A stretch of DNA of 28,598 nucleotides from AWTP1-13 sp035550075 (lineage in GTDB: Bacteria > Pseudomonadota > Alphaproteobacteria > Rhizobiales > Hyphomicrobiaceae): NCBI GenBank assembly GCA_035550075.1, contig DASZQG010000143.1, forward strand, positions 1 through 28,598, in the 5' to 3' direction. Every line of letters starts with the position of its first letter. Positions within the stretch are counted from its first letter, which is position 1. Position numbers and translations under genes: made by a program. Below the pieces are notes generated by a model. The model did not search any database. It had not been told where the DNA came from and saw only the letters and a program-made list of their open reading frames with translations. Shown here piece by piece: positions 13,906 to 20,976 of this stretch.

Positions 13906-15078
13906 TTACTTCTTGATCTTGCCGGGGTCCTTGACCGCTTTGAACGTGGCGAACTCCACGTTGTAGAGCTGGCCGTTCTTCTTCTCGACCTTGCGGATGT
14001 AGATGTTCTGCACGATGTCGCGCGTCTCGGGGTCGATCGAGATCGGGCCGCGCGGGCTCTCCCAGGCCATGCCCTTCATGGCGGCGATCAGGGAGTCGCC
14101 GTCGGACTTGCCCTTGGTCTTCTTCAGGGCCTCGTAGATCAGGTGCATGCCGTCATAGCCGCCCACCGACATGAAGTTCGGCCGGAAGTGGTTGGCTTTC
14201 TCGAAGGCCGCGACATAGGCCTTGTTCTTCGCCGAGTTGTGGTCGGCGGAGTACATGTGCGCGGTCACCGCACCGATCACCGCGTCGCCCATGCCAGGCA
14301 GCAGGTCATCGTCGGTGACGTCGCCGGGGCCGATGATCTTGATGCCGGCTTTGTTGAGGCCGCGCTCGGTGTACTGCTTCATGAACGTTCCGCCCTGGCC
14401 GGAGGGCACGAACACGTAGATGGCATCCGGCTTGGCATCTGCCGCCTTTTGCAGGAACGGGGCGAAGTCAGGGTTGGCCAGCGGCACGTGGATGGTCTCC
14501 ACCACACTGCCGCCCGCTTCCTTGAAGCGGTCGACGAAATACTTCTCGGCGTCCTTGCCCGGAGCGTAGTCGGAAACGATCGACACGACCTTCTTGATTT
14601 TGTTCTTGGCGGCCCAGTCGGCAATGATCACCGCGGACTGGGGCAGGGTGAAGCTGGTGCGAACGATATAGGGCGAACGCTCGGTGATGATCGACGTGCC
14701 GGCTGCCATCACCAGCTCGATCGCCTTGGCTTGTGTCGCCAGCGGCGCCACGGCCAGCGCGGTCGGCGTGATGCCGAAGCCGGCGACCACCGCCACCTTG
14801 TCGTTGACGATCAGCTCCTGCGCGATGCGCTTGGTGTTGTCGGGAATTGCCGCGTCATCCTTGAGGATCACCTCGATCTTCTTGCCGGCAACCGTGCTGC
14901 CGTGTTCCTTCATGTAAAGATCGACGGCCGCCTTGATCTGCTTGCCTGTCGAGGCCTGCTGCCCGGTCATCGGCAGGATGAGGCCAACCTTCACGCTGTC
15001 CTGTGCCTGCACAGCGCCGGCGAACGGCAACGTGAGCGCCAGCATCGCGCCGGCCGCCAGAATGGATCGTCTATTCAT
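13906..15078 (-). CDS. ABC transporter periplasmic substrate-binding protein, Liv/Cou type
   Basis: A 390-residue exported protein. A Sec signal peptide (Arg-Arg, then a hydrophobic core ending AVQA) is probably cut after residue 25, leaving QDSVKVGLILPMTGQQASTGKQ, the usual start of the type I periplasmic-binding fold. It captures the ligand in the periplasm and delivers it to the LivH/LivM-type channel. Family ligands include branched amino acids, amides and aromatic acids; next to feruloyl-CoA synthase a phenylpropanoid acid is the most likely one, but ligand residues cannot be judged here. The ATG at 15078 has GGAGG five bases upstream, which settles the start over an earlier in-frame one. 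First gene of the transporter operon, with 253 bases upstream of it. Confidence 0.93.
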   Translation of the reverse strand: MNRRSILAAGAMLALTLPFAGAVQAQDSVKVGLILPMTGQQASTGKQIKAAVDLYMKEHGSTVAGKKIEVILKDDAAIPDNTKRIAQELIVNDKVAVVAGFGITPTALAVAPLATQAKAIELVMAAGTSIITERSPYIVRTSFTLPQSAVIIADWAAKNKIKKVVSIVSDYAPGKDAEKYFVDRFKEAGGSVVETIHVPLANPDFAPFLQKAADAKPDAIYVFVPSGQGGTFMKQYTERGLNKAGIKIIGPGDVTDDDLLPGMGDAVIGAVTAHMYSADHNSAKNKAYVAAFEKANHFRPNFMSVGGYDGMHLIYEALKKTKGKSDGDSLIAAMKGMAWESPRGPISIDPETRDIVQNIYIRKVEKKNGQLYNVEFATFKAVKDPGKIKK

Positions 15079-15083
15079 GCTTT

Positions 15084-15088
15084 CCTCC
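15084..15088 (-). promoter_or_regulatory. Ribosome binding site of the binding-protein gene
   Basis: GGAGG on the minus strand, five bases before the ATG at 15078; it places the start directly at the signal peptide. Confidence 0.7.
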
Positions 15089-15247
15089 GTCGATAAGGAT
15101 AGGCTTGTTTGTGGGGCATTCGGCCGGCCACCAAGACTCGTTTCGGGAAGGCAGCCCCCTGGCAAGTCTCATCGGCCACAATGCCAAGCCGACCGCGGCT
15201 CAAGCAACGCCCAAATCGGCACCCCCGAAACCAAAGCAAATTGGATG

Positions 15248-15263
15248 TCCGGCGTCAGCCGGA
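15248..15263 (-). terminator. Possible terminator/attenuator hairpin after the thioesterase gene
   Basis: TCCGGC-gtca-GCCGGA forms a perfect 6-bp stem in the 253-base gap between the thioesterase stop and the binding-protein start. On the minus strand it is followed by the moderately T-rich CATCCAATTTGCTTT. It may end the ligase-thiolase-thioesterase transcript or belong to the transporter leader. I see no convincing -35/-10 pair in the rest of the gap. Confidence 0.35.
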
Positions 15264-15331
15264 TGGCACCCCTGGCCCGCCCACTATGGCATGCATTCCG
15301 GTGGGGGTTCCAAACTATCTTTAGCAGGCGC

Positions 15332-15754
15332 TCAGCCCCGCTTGAAGCTCTCGATAATCTCGGGAGGCATGCTCGCCGAGGTCAGGCGGCTTTTGTCATT
15401 GGGATGACGGGTGGTCCATAGCCGCGTCTCGAAGCCTTCGAGCGCCGGCGTCCCGCCTTTGGTCACGGCGTGGTGGACGAAAAAGCTCGACCGGCGGAAT
15501 TCCGTGACCCTGCTTTCGATCTGAATGTCGTCGCCATACTGCGAGGCCACCTTGAACACCGCGCGTGCCTCGAGCAGGGCAAGCCCGGCGCCATTGTATT
15601 TTTCCAGCATCTTGATCTTGGTAAGACCCGTGGCCTTCTCGAACAGCAGGATCGTAGAAGCGTCGAACCACTCGAAGTAGCGCGGGTAGAAGACTATTCC
15701 GGCCGGGTCGCAGTCGCCCCATTGCACGCGGATGGTGCGTATGTTGCTCAGCAT
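15332..15754 (-). CDS. 4-hydroxybenzoyl-CoA thioesterase-like acyl-CoA thioesterase
   Basis: A 140-residue single hot-dog-fold enzyme. The N-terminal segment WGDCDPAGIVFYPRYFEWFDAS is very close to that of the Pseudomonas 4-hydroxybenzoyl-CoA thioesterase, and Asp16 aligns with its catalytic Asp17. Later segments (VASQYGDDIQIESRVTEFRRSSFFVHHAV) also follow that enzyme. It would hydrolyse an aromatic acyl-CoA, such as vanilloyl-CoA or 4-hydroxybenzoyl-CoA, to the free acid and CoA in the cytoplasm. Placed directly after a thiolase and feruloyl-CoA synthase, it is the expected last step of a beta-oxidative shortening of hydroxycinnamates. The gap to the thiolase gene is 39 bases, with GGAG before the ATG. 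Confidence 0.88.
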   Translation of the reverse strand: MLSNIRTIRVQWGDCDPAGIVFYPRYFEWFDASTILLFEKATGLTKIKMLEKYNGAGLALLEARAVFKVASQYGDDIQIESRVTEFRRSSFFVHHAVTKGGTPALEGFETRLWTTRHPNDKSRLTSASMPPEIIESFKRG

Positions 15755-15793
15755 AACGATGGCTCCGGCTGACAGGCTGGCGAGAGGGCCGGC

Positions 15794-17041
15794 TCAGGCC
15801 TGCCCAGCATCAGGGTTCTCGATCAGGATGGCAACGCCCTGACCGCCTCCCGCGCACGCCGTGGCAATGCCGTAGCGCTTCCGCGAGCGCTTCAGCTCGC
15901 GTGCCAGCGTATGGGTGCAGCGCACCCCGGTTGCGCCGAGGGGATGCCCAATGGCGATCGCCCCGCCATTGACGTTGACCCGTGCCCGATCGAGCCCGAG
16001 TTCGCGCTCGACCGCGACATACTGCGCGCCGAAGGCCTCGTTGATCTCGAAGCGGTCGATCCGGTCGAGCTTCAAGCCCGCCTTGTCCAGCACCGCCCGG
16101 ATCGCCGGCGCCGGCCCGATTCCCATGATCTCCGGCGGCACGCCCACCGCCGCGCCGGCAACGATGCGCGCGAGCGGCTTGGCCCCGTTGGCCCCCTTGC
16201 GTCCCACCACGACGCCCGCAGCCCCATCGACGATGGCCGAGCTGTTGCCCCCCGTCTGCACCCCGTTGAATGCCGGCTTCAGGGCAGCGAGCGCTTCGCG
16301 CGAGGTCGGCCTCGGGTGCTCATCCCCCGCCAGTTTCTCCACTTTGCGCGGCAGCCGGATGCCTCGCGGCTGGTAGCCTTCCCGCTCGAAGCTCTCGGTC
16401 ACGACCGGCACGATCTCGCCATCGAAATAGCCGCCGTCCCTGGCCTGCAGCGCCCGGTCGAAGCTGGCCTTGGCCATGTCGTCGGTATCCTCGCGCGTGA
16501 TCTGGTAGCGCTTGGCCAGCTCCTCGGCGGTGTCCCCCATGCGCGAGCGCGGCGCGGTATCGAGCGTCGCCTCCCACAGGAAGTCCTTGAATTCCACCTG
16601 CCCCATCTTGAAGCCGCCACGATGGCTGTAGGCGGCGATGGGATTGCGCGACATGGATTCGGTGCCAACGCACAGCACCGTCTCGGCCTTGCCCAGGGTG
16701 AGCTGATCTGCCGCCTGCAGGATCGCCTCGAAACCGGAGGTACACAGCCGTTGCACCAGCAGGGCCGGCACTTCGATCGGCACGCCGCTGTAGATGCCGA
16801 TGTGCCGCGGCAGGAAGAATGCGTCGAAACTCGTCTGCGCCACCGAGGCCGCAATCACCGCATCGATTGCCTCTGGCGCGGTGCTCGTCGCCCGCAGCGC
16901 TTCGCGGCCAACCTTGATGCCGAGGTCCGTCGCCGACACGTCGCGCAGGGTGCCATTGTAGTCCGCAAACGGCGTGCGTGCCCCGCCCAGCAGCCACACG
17001 TCCTCGTAGGTCATGCTCTGGGCATGGCTGATGTCTTTCAT
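15794..17041 (-). CDS. Thiolase (acetyl-CoA acyltransferase family)
   Basis: A 415-residue thiolase. The acyl-accepting Cys100 lies in VQRLCTSGFEA, His366 in GGAIAIGHPLGATG, the second catalytic Cys396 in ATACAGGGQG, and NEAFGAQ precedes them, so all catalytic elements are intact. It cleaves a 3-ketoacyl-CoA with CoA, releasing acetyl-CoA, or runs in reverse. Between feruloyl-CoA synthase and an aromatic acyl-CoA thioesterase, its likely substrate is the 3-keto form of feruloyl- or coumaroyl-CoA, giving vanilloyl- or 4-hydroxybenzoyl-CoA; a general acetoacetyl-CoA role cannot be excluded. The ATG at 17041 with GGAG upstream is preferred to a GTG at 17056. The gap to the ligase gene is 22 bases. 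Confidence 0.9.
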   Translation of the reverse strand: MKDISHAQSMTYEDVWLLGGARTPFADYNGTLRDVSATDLGIKVGREALRATSTAPEAIDAVIAASVAQTSFDAFFLPRHIGIYSGVPIEVPALLVQRLCTSGFEAILQAADQLTLGKAETVLCVGTESMSRNPIAAYSHRGGFKMGQVEFKDFLWEATLDTAPRSRMGDTAEELAKRYQITREDTDDMAKASFDRALQARDGGYFDGEIVPVVTESFEREGYQPRGIRLPRKVEKLAGDEHPRPTSREALAALKPAFNGVQTGGNSSAIVDGAAGVVVGRKGANGAKPLARIVAGAAVGVPPEIMGIGPAPAIRAVLDKAGLKLDRIDRFEINEAFGAQYVAVERELGLDRARVNVNGGAIAIGHPLGATGVRCTHTLARELKRSRKRYGIATACAGGGQGVAILIENPDAGQA

Positions 17042-17063
17042 GTTCCAGCTCCGCACTCCGATC

Positions 17064-18956
17064 TCAGGTAACAGGTATCTCGATGACGTCGGGCGGTGCC
17101 GGGCTGGCGTGCACCCGTTCCACCAGCGCCGCGCGCCGGGTCAGCACCGCCCGCTGGTTGAGGTAGCCCTTGTCGGTGATCTCATTGGCATCGATCGAGG
17201 GCGGCTCGGTCAGGATCAGGCAGCGCGCGATGCGCATCGAGGTCCCCTGCGCCTGGGCATTGTGTTTCGCCAGACCTTCAACCAGCGCCGCCCTGACGGC
17301 TGGATGCGCGACCATCTCTTCGAGCTTGGCATCCGCGCCCACGCTGCCGCACAAGCTCTTCAAGCCAGCCAGGCTGGGAAAGATCAGCAACCCGATCTCG
17401 TCGCGGTCGTGGCCTGTCACCACGGCATCCTCAATGACCGGGGCACCGGCGCCGATCACCGCCGGCCGCAGCATCCCGACATTCACCCAAGTGCCCGTGG
17501 TCAGCTTGAAGTTCTCGGCCACGCGACCATCGAACAGAAGGCCCGCCGTGGGCTCGCCGTCGTCCGCGAAGCGTGCGGCGTCTCCCGTCTTGAGCCAGCC
17601 CTCCTCGTCGAACGCCGCCGCCGTCAGCTCCGGCGCCTTGTAGTAGCCGGGTGTCACATTCGGCCCTTTGACGCGGATCTCCAGCTTGTCCTCCACGGGG
17701 ACGAGCTTGACCTGCATGCCCGGCCCCGGCACGCCGATGTTGCCCGGCCGGTCCATGGGGAAATGCACCATGGTCACCGCCGGCGCTGTTTCCGTCAGGC
17801 CCCACGATGAGAAGAACGGCACCTTCCGGCCACGCGCCTTGAGCGAGAGGCGCTCCAGCCGGTCCCACAGGCTCTGTGGCAGCGCCGCGGCGGCATAGAA
17901 CAGGAGATCGAGCCGCTCAAAGAAATTGCGGCACAGCGCCTCGTCTTTTTCCATGTGATCGAGCAGGACCGCATAGCCGCGCGGCACGTTGAAATACACG
18001 GTGGGGGAGATTTCCTTCAGGTTCGCCACCGTGCGCCCGATCAGGGCCGGTACGGGCTTGCCCTCATCGATGTAGAGCGTGCCGCCGTGCCGCAGCATCA
18101 TGTTGAAGTTGTGGTTGGCGCCGAAGGTATGATTCCACGGCAGCCAGTCGACAATCACCGGCGGCGCATCGGTCAGGAAGCGCCAGGCGATGGCGGCGCT
18201 CTCCTGGTTGGCGCACATCATGCGCTGGGTATTGATCACGCCCTTCGGCATGCCGGTGGAACCCGACGTGAAAAGGATCTTGGCCACCGTGTCCGGCCCC
18301 ACGCGGGCGAACGCAGCATCGACAGCCGGAGTCGGACGCAGGTCCAGCAGCGTGGAGAAGGCTGTCGTCGGCTGCCCGCCGGCCTGGCCCGCGCTCGCCA
18401 CCACTTCGCTCCTGAAGGCGCCGATGGCGTTCAGCGCCTTGGCATAGCGGTCGATCTCGTCGACATAGACGAGCGCCGGCTTCACCAAATCAAAAATGTA
18501 CCTGAGCTTGCCGTAATCCTGGCTCAGCCGCGCGTAGGCCGTCGATACCGGCACCACCGGCACCCCCACGTGCATGGCCCCCAGCACCAGCAACCCGTGG
18601 TCGATGCCGTTCTCGGCCAGAATAAGCAGCGGCCGATCCGGACCAAGTCCCCGGTCCAGCAACGCCTGTCCAATGGCATTCGCCGCCCGCGAGGCCTCCT
18701 CGTAGGTGACGCGCCGCCAGGCGCCGGTGGTCTCGCGCTGCGCGAGAAACGTCCGCTTCGGCTCCGCGACGGCCCATCGCTCGAGCAGCACGCCGAGCGA
18801 CCTTGGGACTCCTCCCAGCTCCAGGCCGGAGCGCAGCACGATCGAGCCATCGCGCCGCTTCTCCTGGGTCACCCGGGGCAGCGCAAACAGTTCGCGCGAA
18901 CGATCCCTGCCGCCGCCTTCCGCCAAACCTGCGAGCCTCGCAGTCGTCTCAGCCAT
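17064..18956 (-). CDS. fcs: Feruloyl-CoA synthase (hydroxycinnamate-CoA ligase)
   Basis: A 630-residue adenylate-forming enzyme that activates ferulate, p-coumarate or caffeate to the CoA thioester using ATP. The P-loop TSGSTGMPKG is at 230-239, the A5 motif SWGLTETAP at 384-392, GWLKTGD at 453-459, the hinge region LLFDGRVAENFKL at 473-485, and the C-terminal catalytic Lys lies in EITDKGYLNQ near 597. The stretches GVINTQRMMCANQ, WLPWNHTFGANHNFN and EITDKGYLNQRAVL are characteristic of the feruloyl-CoA synthase subfamily and separate it from acetate or fatty-acid ligases. First enzyme gene of the operon, 123 bases after a MarR regulator gene; that gap has a palindromic operator candidate. 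The start has a GGGGAAA-type ribosome site. Confidence 0.92.
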   Translation of the reverse strand: MAETTARLAGLAEGGGRDRSRELFALPRVTQEKRRDGSIVLRSGLELGGVPRSLGVLLERWAVAEPKRTFLAQRETTGAWRRVTYEEASRAANAIGQALLDRGLGPDRPLLILAENGIDHGLLVLGAMHVGVPVVPVSTAYARLSQDYGKLRYIFDLVKPALVYVDEIDRYAKALNAIGAFRSEVVASAGQAGGQPTTAFSTLLDLRPTPAVDAAFARVGPDTVAKILFTSGSTGMPKGVINTQRMMCANQESAAIAWRFLTDAPPVIVDWLPWNHTFGANHNFNMMLRHGGTLYIDEGKPVPALIGRTVANLKEISPTVYFNVPRGYAVLLDHMEKDEALCRNFFERLDLLFYAAAALPQSLWDRLERLSLKARGRKVPFFSSWGLTETAPAVTMVHFPMDRPGNIGVPGPGMQVKLVPVEDKLEIRVKGPNVTPGYYKAPELTAAAFDEEGWLKTGDAARFADDGEPTAGLLFDGRVAENFKLTTGTWVNVGMLRPAVIGAGAPVIEDAVVTGHDRDEIGLLIFPSLAGLKSLCGSVGADAKLEEMVAHPAVRAALVEGLAKHNAQAQGTSMRIARCLILTEPPSIDANEITDKGYLNQRAVLTRRAALVERVHASPAPPDVIEIPVT

Positions 18957-19007
18957 CGAAATTTCCCCGTCTTCCAGGGCCGATTGCCTCCCAGCACTCC
19001 TGCCGAG

Positions 19008-19023
19008 ACGCAGTTCACTGCGT
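19008..19023. promoter_or_regulatory. 16-bp palindrome upstream of fcs, candidate MarR operator
   Basis: ACGCAGT-TC-ACTGCGT is a perfect 7+2+7 inverted repeat, 52-67 bases before the fcs start and between the regulator and ligase genes. A further half site, ACTGCG, occurs at 19052-19057. Size and symmetry suit a MarR dimer. That the adjacent MarR protein binds it is inference. Confidence 0.55.
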
Positions 19024-19079
19024 AACGAAAATCATTGCCAGGTGCAACAAAACTGCGCCCTCCCCGGGGCGAGCCGTCA

Positions 19080-19643
19080 CTAGGACAGCAGCGGGGACAG
19101 CGCGCTCAGCAGCTTGGCCTTCCCGGCGGCGCCGATCCTGGCAACCACGCGTCGCTCGTGCTCCTGCACCAGCCGCTGCAGCCCGGCCAGCAGCTCGCTG
19201 CCTTCCTGCGTGAGGTGCAGCGCGTACGAGCGCCGGTCGCTGAGCGAGCGCACGCGTTTGATCAGGTGGCGCGCTTCCAGCCTGTCGAGCATTTGCACAA
19301 GCCGCGCCCGCTCGATGTAGAGCGCTTCCGCCACACGTGCCTGCGCCAGGCCTGGGTTAGCGCCGATCACGACCAGCACCGAGAATAGCGCCGGCGTGAA
19401 GTCGAACTTGCCGAGCGCCCTTTTCACATCCTGGAAGATCCAGACCTGGGCCCGGCGAACAACATAGCCGGCCATGCCGTCCAGGCCCCCGAGGTCCACG
19501 GGAGTCGACCGTTGCCCCGTGTGGACGGGGGCGCCGGCCCGCCGGCGTGTCCCGTTGGCCCGCCGAGCGGGTTTGACGTCGTGGCCGGGCCGCCGTTCTC
19601 CCAGCCCAACACGCTCCGCTTTTGCCTTGACCGGCTCACGCAT
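19080..19643 (-). CDS. MarR-family transcriptional regulator, probable hydroxycinnamate-responsive repressor
   Basis: A 187-residue regulator. A basic, Arg-rich N-terminal extension of about 50 residues precedes the MarR core: dimerisation helix (VVRRAQVWIFQDVKRAL), helix-turn-helix (LAQARVAEALYIERARLVQMLDRLEARHLI) and the wing with the conserved RSLSDRRSYALHLT. MarR proteins of this neighbourhood (for example CouR) release DNA when hydroxycinnamoyl-CoA accumulates. The ATG at 19643 has GGAGAG six bases upstream and is preferred to starts at 19694 and 19814. It lies directly upstream of fcs on the same strand, with a perfect 16-bp palindrome between them. Confidence 0.88.
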   Translation of the reverse strand: MREPVKAKAERVGLGERRPGHDVKPARRANGTRRRAGAPVHTGQRSTPVDLGGLDGMAGYVVRRAQVWIFQDVKRALGKFDFTPALFSVLVVIGANPGLAQARVAEALYIERARLVQMLDRLEARHLIKRVRSLSDRRSYALHLTQEGSELLAGLQRLVQEHERRVVARIGAAGKAKLLSALSPLLS

Positions 19644-19757
19644 CGCACTCTCCGCTGCAGCCCAAGCCGCGTGTGCTCTCCTAGCCAAATGCATGGCAGG
19701 CGTCGACCTCCCACAAGAGCAGGCGCCGGCTCCGTTCACGCTATCTTTAACGCGAAA

Positions 19758-19784
19758 GGGGTGCGGCGTCCTTGACGCCGCCCC
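19758..19784. other. GC-rich hairpin in the divergent marR-pqqA region
   Basis: GCGGCGTC (19763-19770), loop CTT, GACGCCGC (19774-19781): a perfect 8-bp stem, extendable by GGG/CCC with one bulged T. It lies about 115 bases before the marR start and 75 before pqqA. It could be a regulator site or part of the marR leader; on neither strand does a clear T-run follow. The rest of this 216-base gap holds the pqqA promoter candidate. Confidence 0.45.
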
Positions 19785-19818
19785 ATTTGATCGGCACTGT
19801 CGACCTTGGAACAACGCG

Positions 19819-19824
19819 TATATT
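19819..19824 (+). promoter_or_regulatory. Candidate -10 box of the pqq operon
   Basis: TATATT stands out in a GC-rich context 36 bases before the pqqA ATG. No good -35 hexamer occurs 16-18 bases upstream, so an activator or alternative factor may be needed. Confidence 0.4.
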
Positions 19825-19849
19825 TAGGCCGTTTTCCAGTCGATCGATC

Positions 19850-19854
19850 GGAGG
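19850..19854 (+). promoter_or_regulatory. Ribosome binding site of pqqA
   Basis: GGAGG five bases before the ATG at 19860, fixing the start of this very short gene. It abuts the palindromic CGATCGATCG. Confidence 0.75.
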
Positions 19855-19859
19855 ATCGC

Positions 19860-19952
19860 ATGAAGCTGACATGGCACAAGCCGGAAGTGGTTGAGCAGGA
19901 AGTCGGGCTCGAAGTCACGAGCTACTTGCCGGCCGAGCTGGACCGGACCTGA
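19860..19952 (+). CDS. pqqA: PQQ precursor peptide PqqA
   Basis: A 30-residue peptide starting MKLTWHKPEV and containing GLEVTSYLPAE. In the E-V-T-x-Y motif Glu18 and Tyr22 keep the four-residue spacing of the two residues that PqqE crosslinks; together they supply all carbon and nitrogen of pyrroloquinoline quinone. The leader before the motif is the part bound by the chaperone PqqD. A short tail of eight residues follows the Tyr. It is the first gene of pqqABCDE and has a GGAGG ribosome site. It is shorter than usual ORF cut-offs and is easy to miss. A strong hairpin follows the stop. Confidence 0.95.
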   Translation: MKLTWHKPEVVEQEVGLEVTSYLPAELDRT

Positions 19953-19957
19953 GCAGT

Positions 19958-19973
19958 CTGGCTTCCAAGCCAG
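19958..19973 (+). other. Small hairpin after pqqA
   Basis: CTGGCT-TCCA-AGCCAG, a perfect 6-bp stem six bases after the pqqA stop, ahead of the larger hairpin at 19980-20007. It may protect the 3' end of a short pqqA message. Confidence 0.45.
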
Positions 19974-19979
19974 TACAGG

Positions 19980-20007
19980 AACGGCGGCCGGAGACCCGGC
20001 CGCCGTT
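19980..20007 (+). terminator. Strong hairpin (partial terminator/attenuator) between pqqA and pqqB
   Basis: AACGGCGGCCGG, loop AGAC, CCGGCCGCCGTT: a perfect 12-bp stem followed by GCCATTTTG. It lies 28 bases after pqqA and about 50 before pqqB. In other bacteria a short abundant pqqA transcript and a weaker read-through transcript are known, and this structure would produce that pattern. Confidence 0.7.
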
Positions 20008-20055
20008 GCCATTTTGTGGGCACCAGGATCCGGACCCAAGGCAAACGGCTTCCTC

Positions 20056-20976
20056 TTGATCATCAAGGTTCTCGGGTCTGCGGCAGGCGGCGGCTTCCCG
20101 CAGGCCAACTGCAACTGCCGCAACTGCGCCGACGTGCGCCAAGGCAGGACGGACCTGAGGGCCCGCACCCAGTCCTCCCTTGCAGTCAGCGCCGACGGCG
20201 CGTCCTGGGTCCTGCTCAACGCATCGCCAGACCTTCGCCAGCAAATCGCCACCAACCCTGAACTTGCCCCCAGGCCGGATGATCCACTGCGCTCCAGCCC
20301 CATCAAGGCGGTGGTTCTGACCAATGGCGACGTCGATCACATTGCTGGACTGCTGAGCCTGCGCGAAAATTTCCGCTTCGACCTGTTCGCCACCGCGCGG
20401 GTCCTAGACACCCTCAAGACAAGCCGGATCTTCGACGTTCTCGATCCGGCCGCCGTCAATCGGCGCGAGCTCCCCATCAACGCGACGATCGCGCCCCGCG
20501 GCATGGAGCTCACCGTTGAAGCCTTTGCGGTGCCGGGCAAGGTGGCCCTCTATCTCGAACGCCCTTCGGCCGGCGACAATTTCGGCACGGAAGAGGGCGA
20601 CACCATCGGCCTCAGGATCGCTGATCCCTCGAGCGGCGTGAGCTTCTTCTACGTTCCAGGCTGCGCGGCGATCGATGCTGGCCTCGCTGGCCGCCTGCGC
20701 GGCGCCCCGCTGGTCCTCTTCGATGGCACGCTCTACACTGACGACGAAATGATCGCCCAGGGCCTGTCCACCAAGTCCGGCCGGCGCATGGGCCACGTGG
20801 CCATGTCGGGCGAAGGCGGGTCTCTTGCCGCCTTCCGCAACCTTGGAGTCGGGCGGCGCGTGTACGTGCATTTGAACAACTCGAATCCGGTCTTGCGCGA
20901 GGACGGCCCCGAGCGCGCCGCCGTGCAGCGAGAAGGCTGGGAAGTCGCCTGGGACGGGATGGAGATCCGGTTGTGA
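20056..20976 (+). CDS. pqqB: PQQ biosynthesis protein PqqB
   Basis: A 306-residue metallo-beta-lactamase-fold oxygenase that hydroxylates the tyrosine ring of the crosslinked precursor. The N-terminus IKVLGSAAGGGFPQ and the zinc-binding cysteine cluster NCNCRNC (residues 19-24) are diagnostic, as is the modified metal motif TNGDVDHIAGLL (89-100). TTG at 20056 is chosen because it gives MIIKVLGSAAGG, exactly the family start and length. The nearest AAGG lies 14 bases upstream and is a poor ribosome site; TTG 20014 is an alternative. Weak initiation plus the upstream hairpin point to low expression relative to pqqA. Its stop overlaps pqqC by four bases. Confidence 0.95.
   Translation: MIIKVLGSAAGGGFPQANCNCRNCADVRQGRTDLRARTQSSLAVSADGASWVLLNASPDLRQQIATNPELAPRPDDPLRSSPIKAVVLTNGDVDHIAGLLSLRENFRFDLFATARVLDTLKTSRIFDVLDPAAVNRRELPINATIAPRGMELTVEAFAVPGKVALYLERPSAGDNFGTEEGDTIGLRIADPSSGVSFFYVPGCAAIDAGLAGRLRGAPLVLFDGTLYTDDEMIAQGLSTKSGRRMGHVAMSGEGGSLAAFRNLGVGRRVYVHLNNSNPVLREDGPERAAVQREGWEVAWDGMEIRL

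Noticed and set aside
15218..15234. Sigma-54-like GG-N10-GC spacing upstream of the binding-protein gene
   Set aside because: Only the invariant dinucleotides match (minus strand TTGGTTTCGGGGGTGCC); the rest of the -24/-12 consensus is absent.
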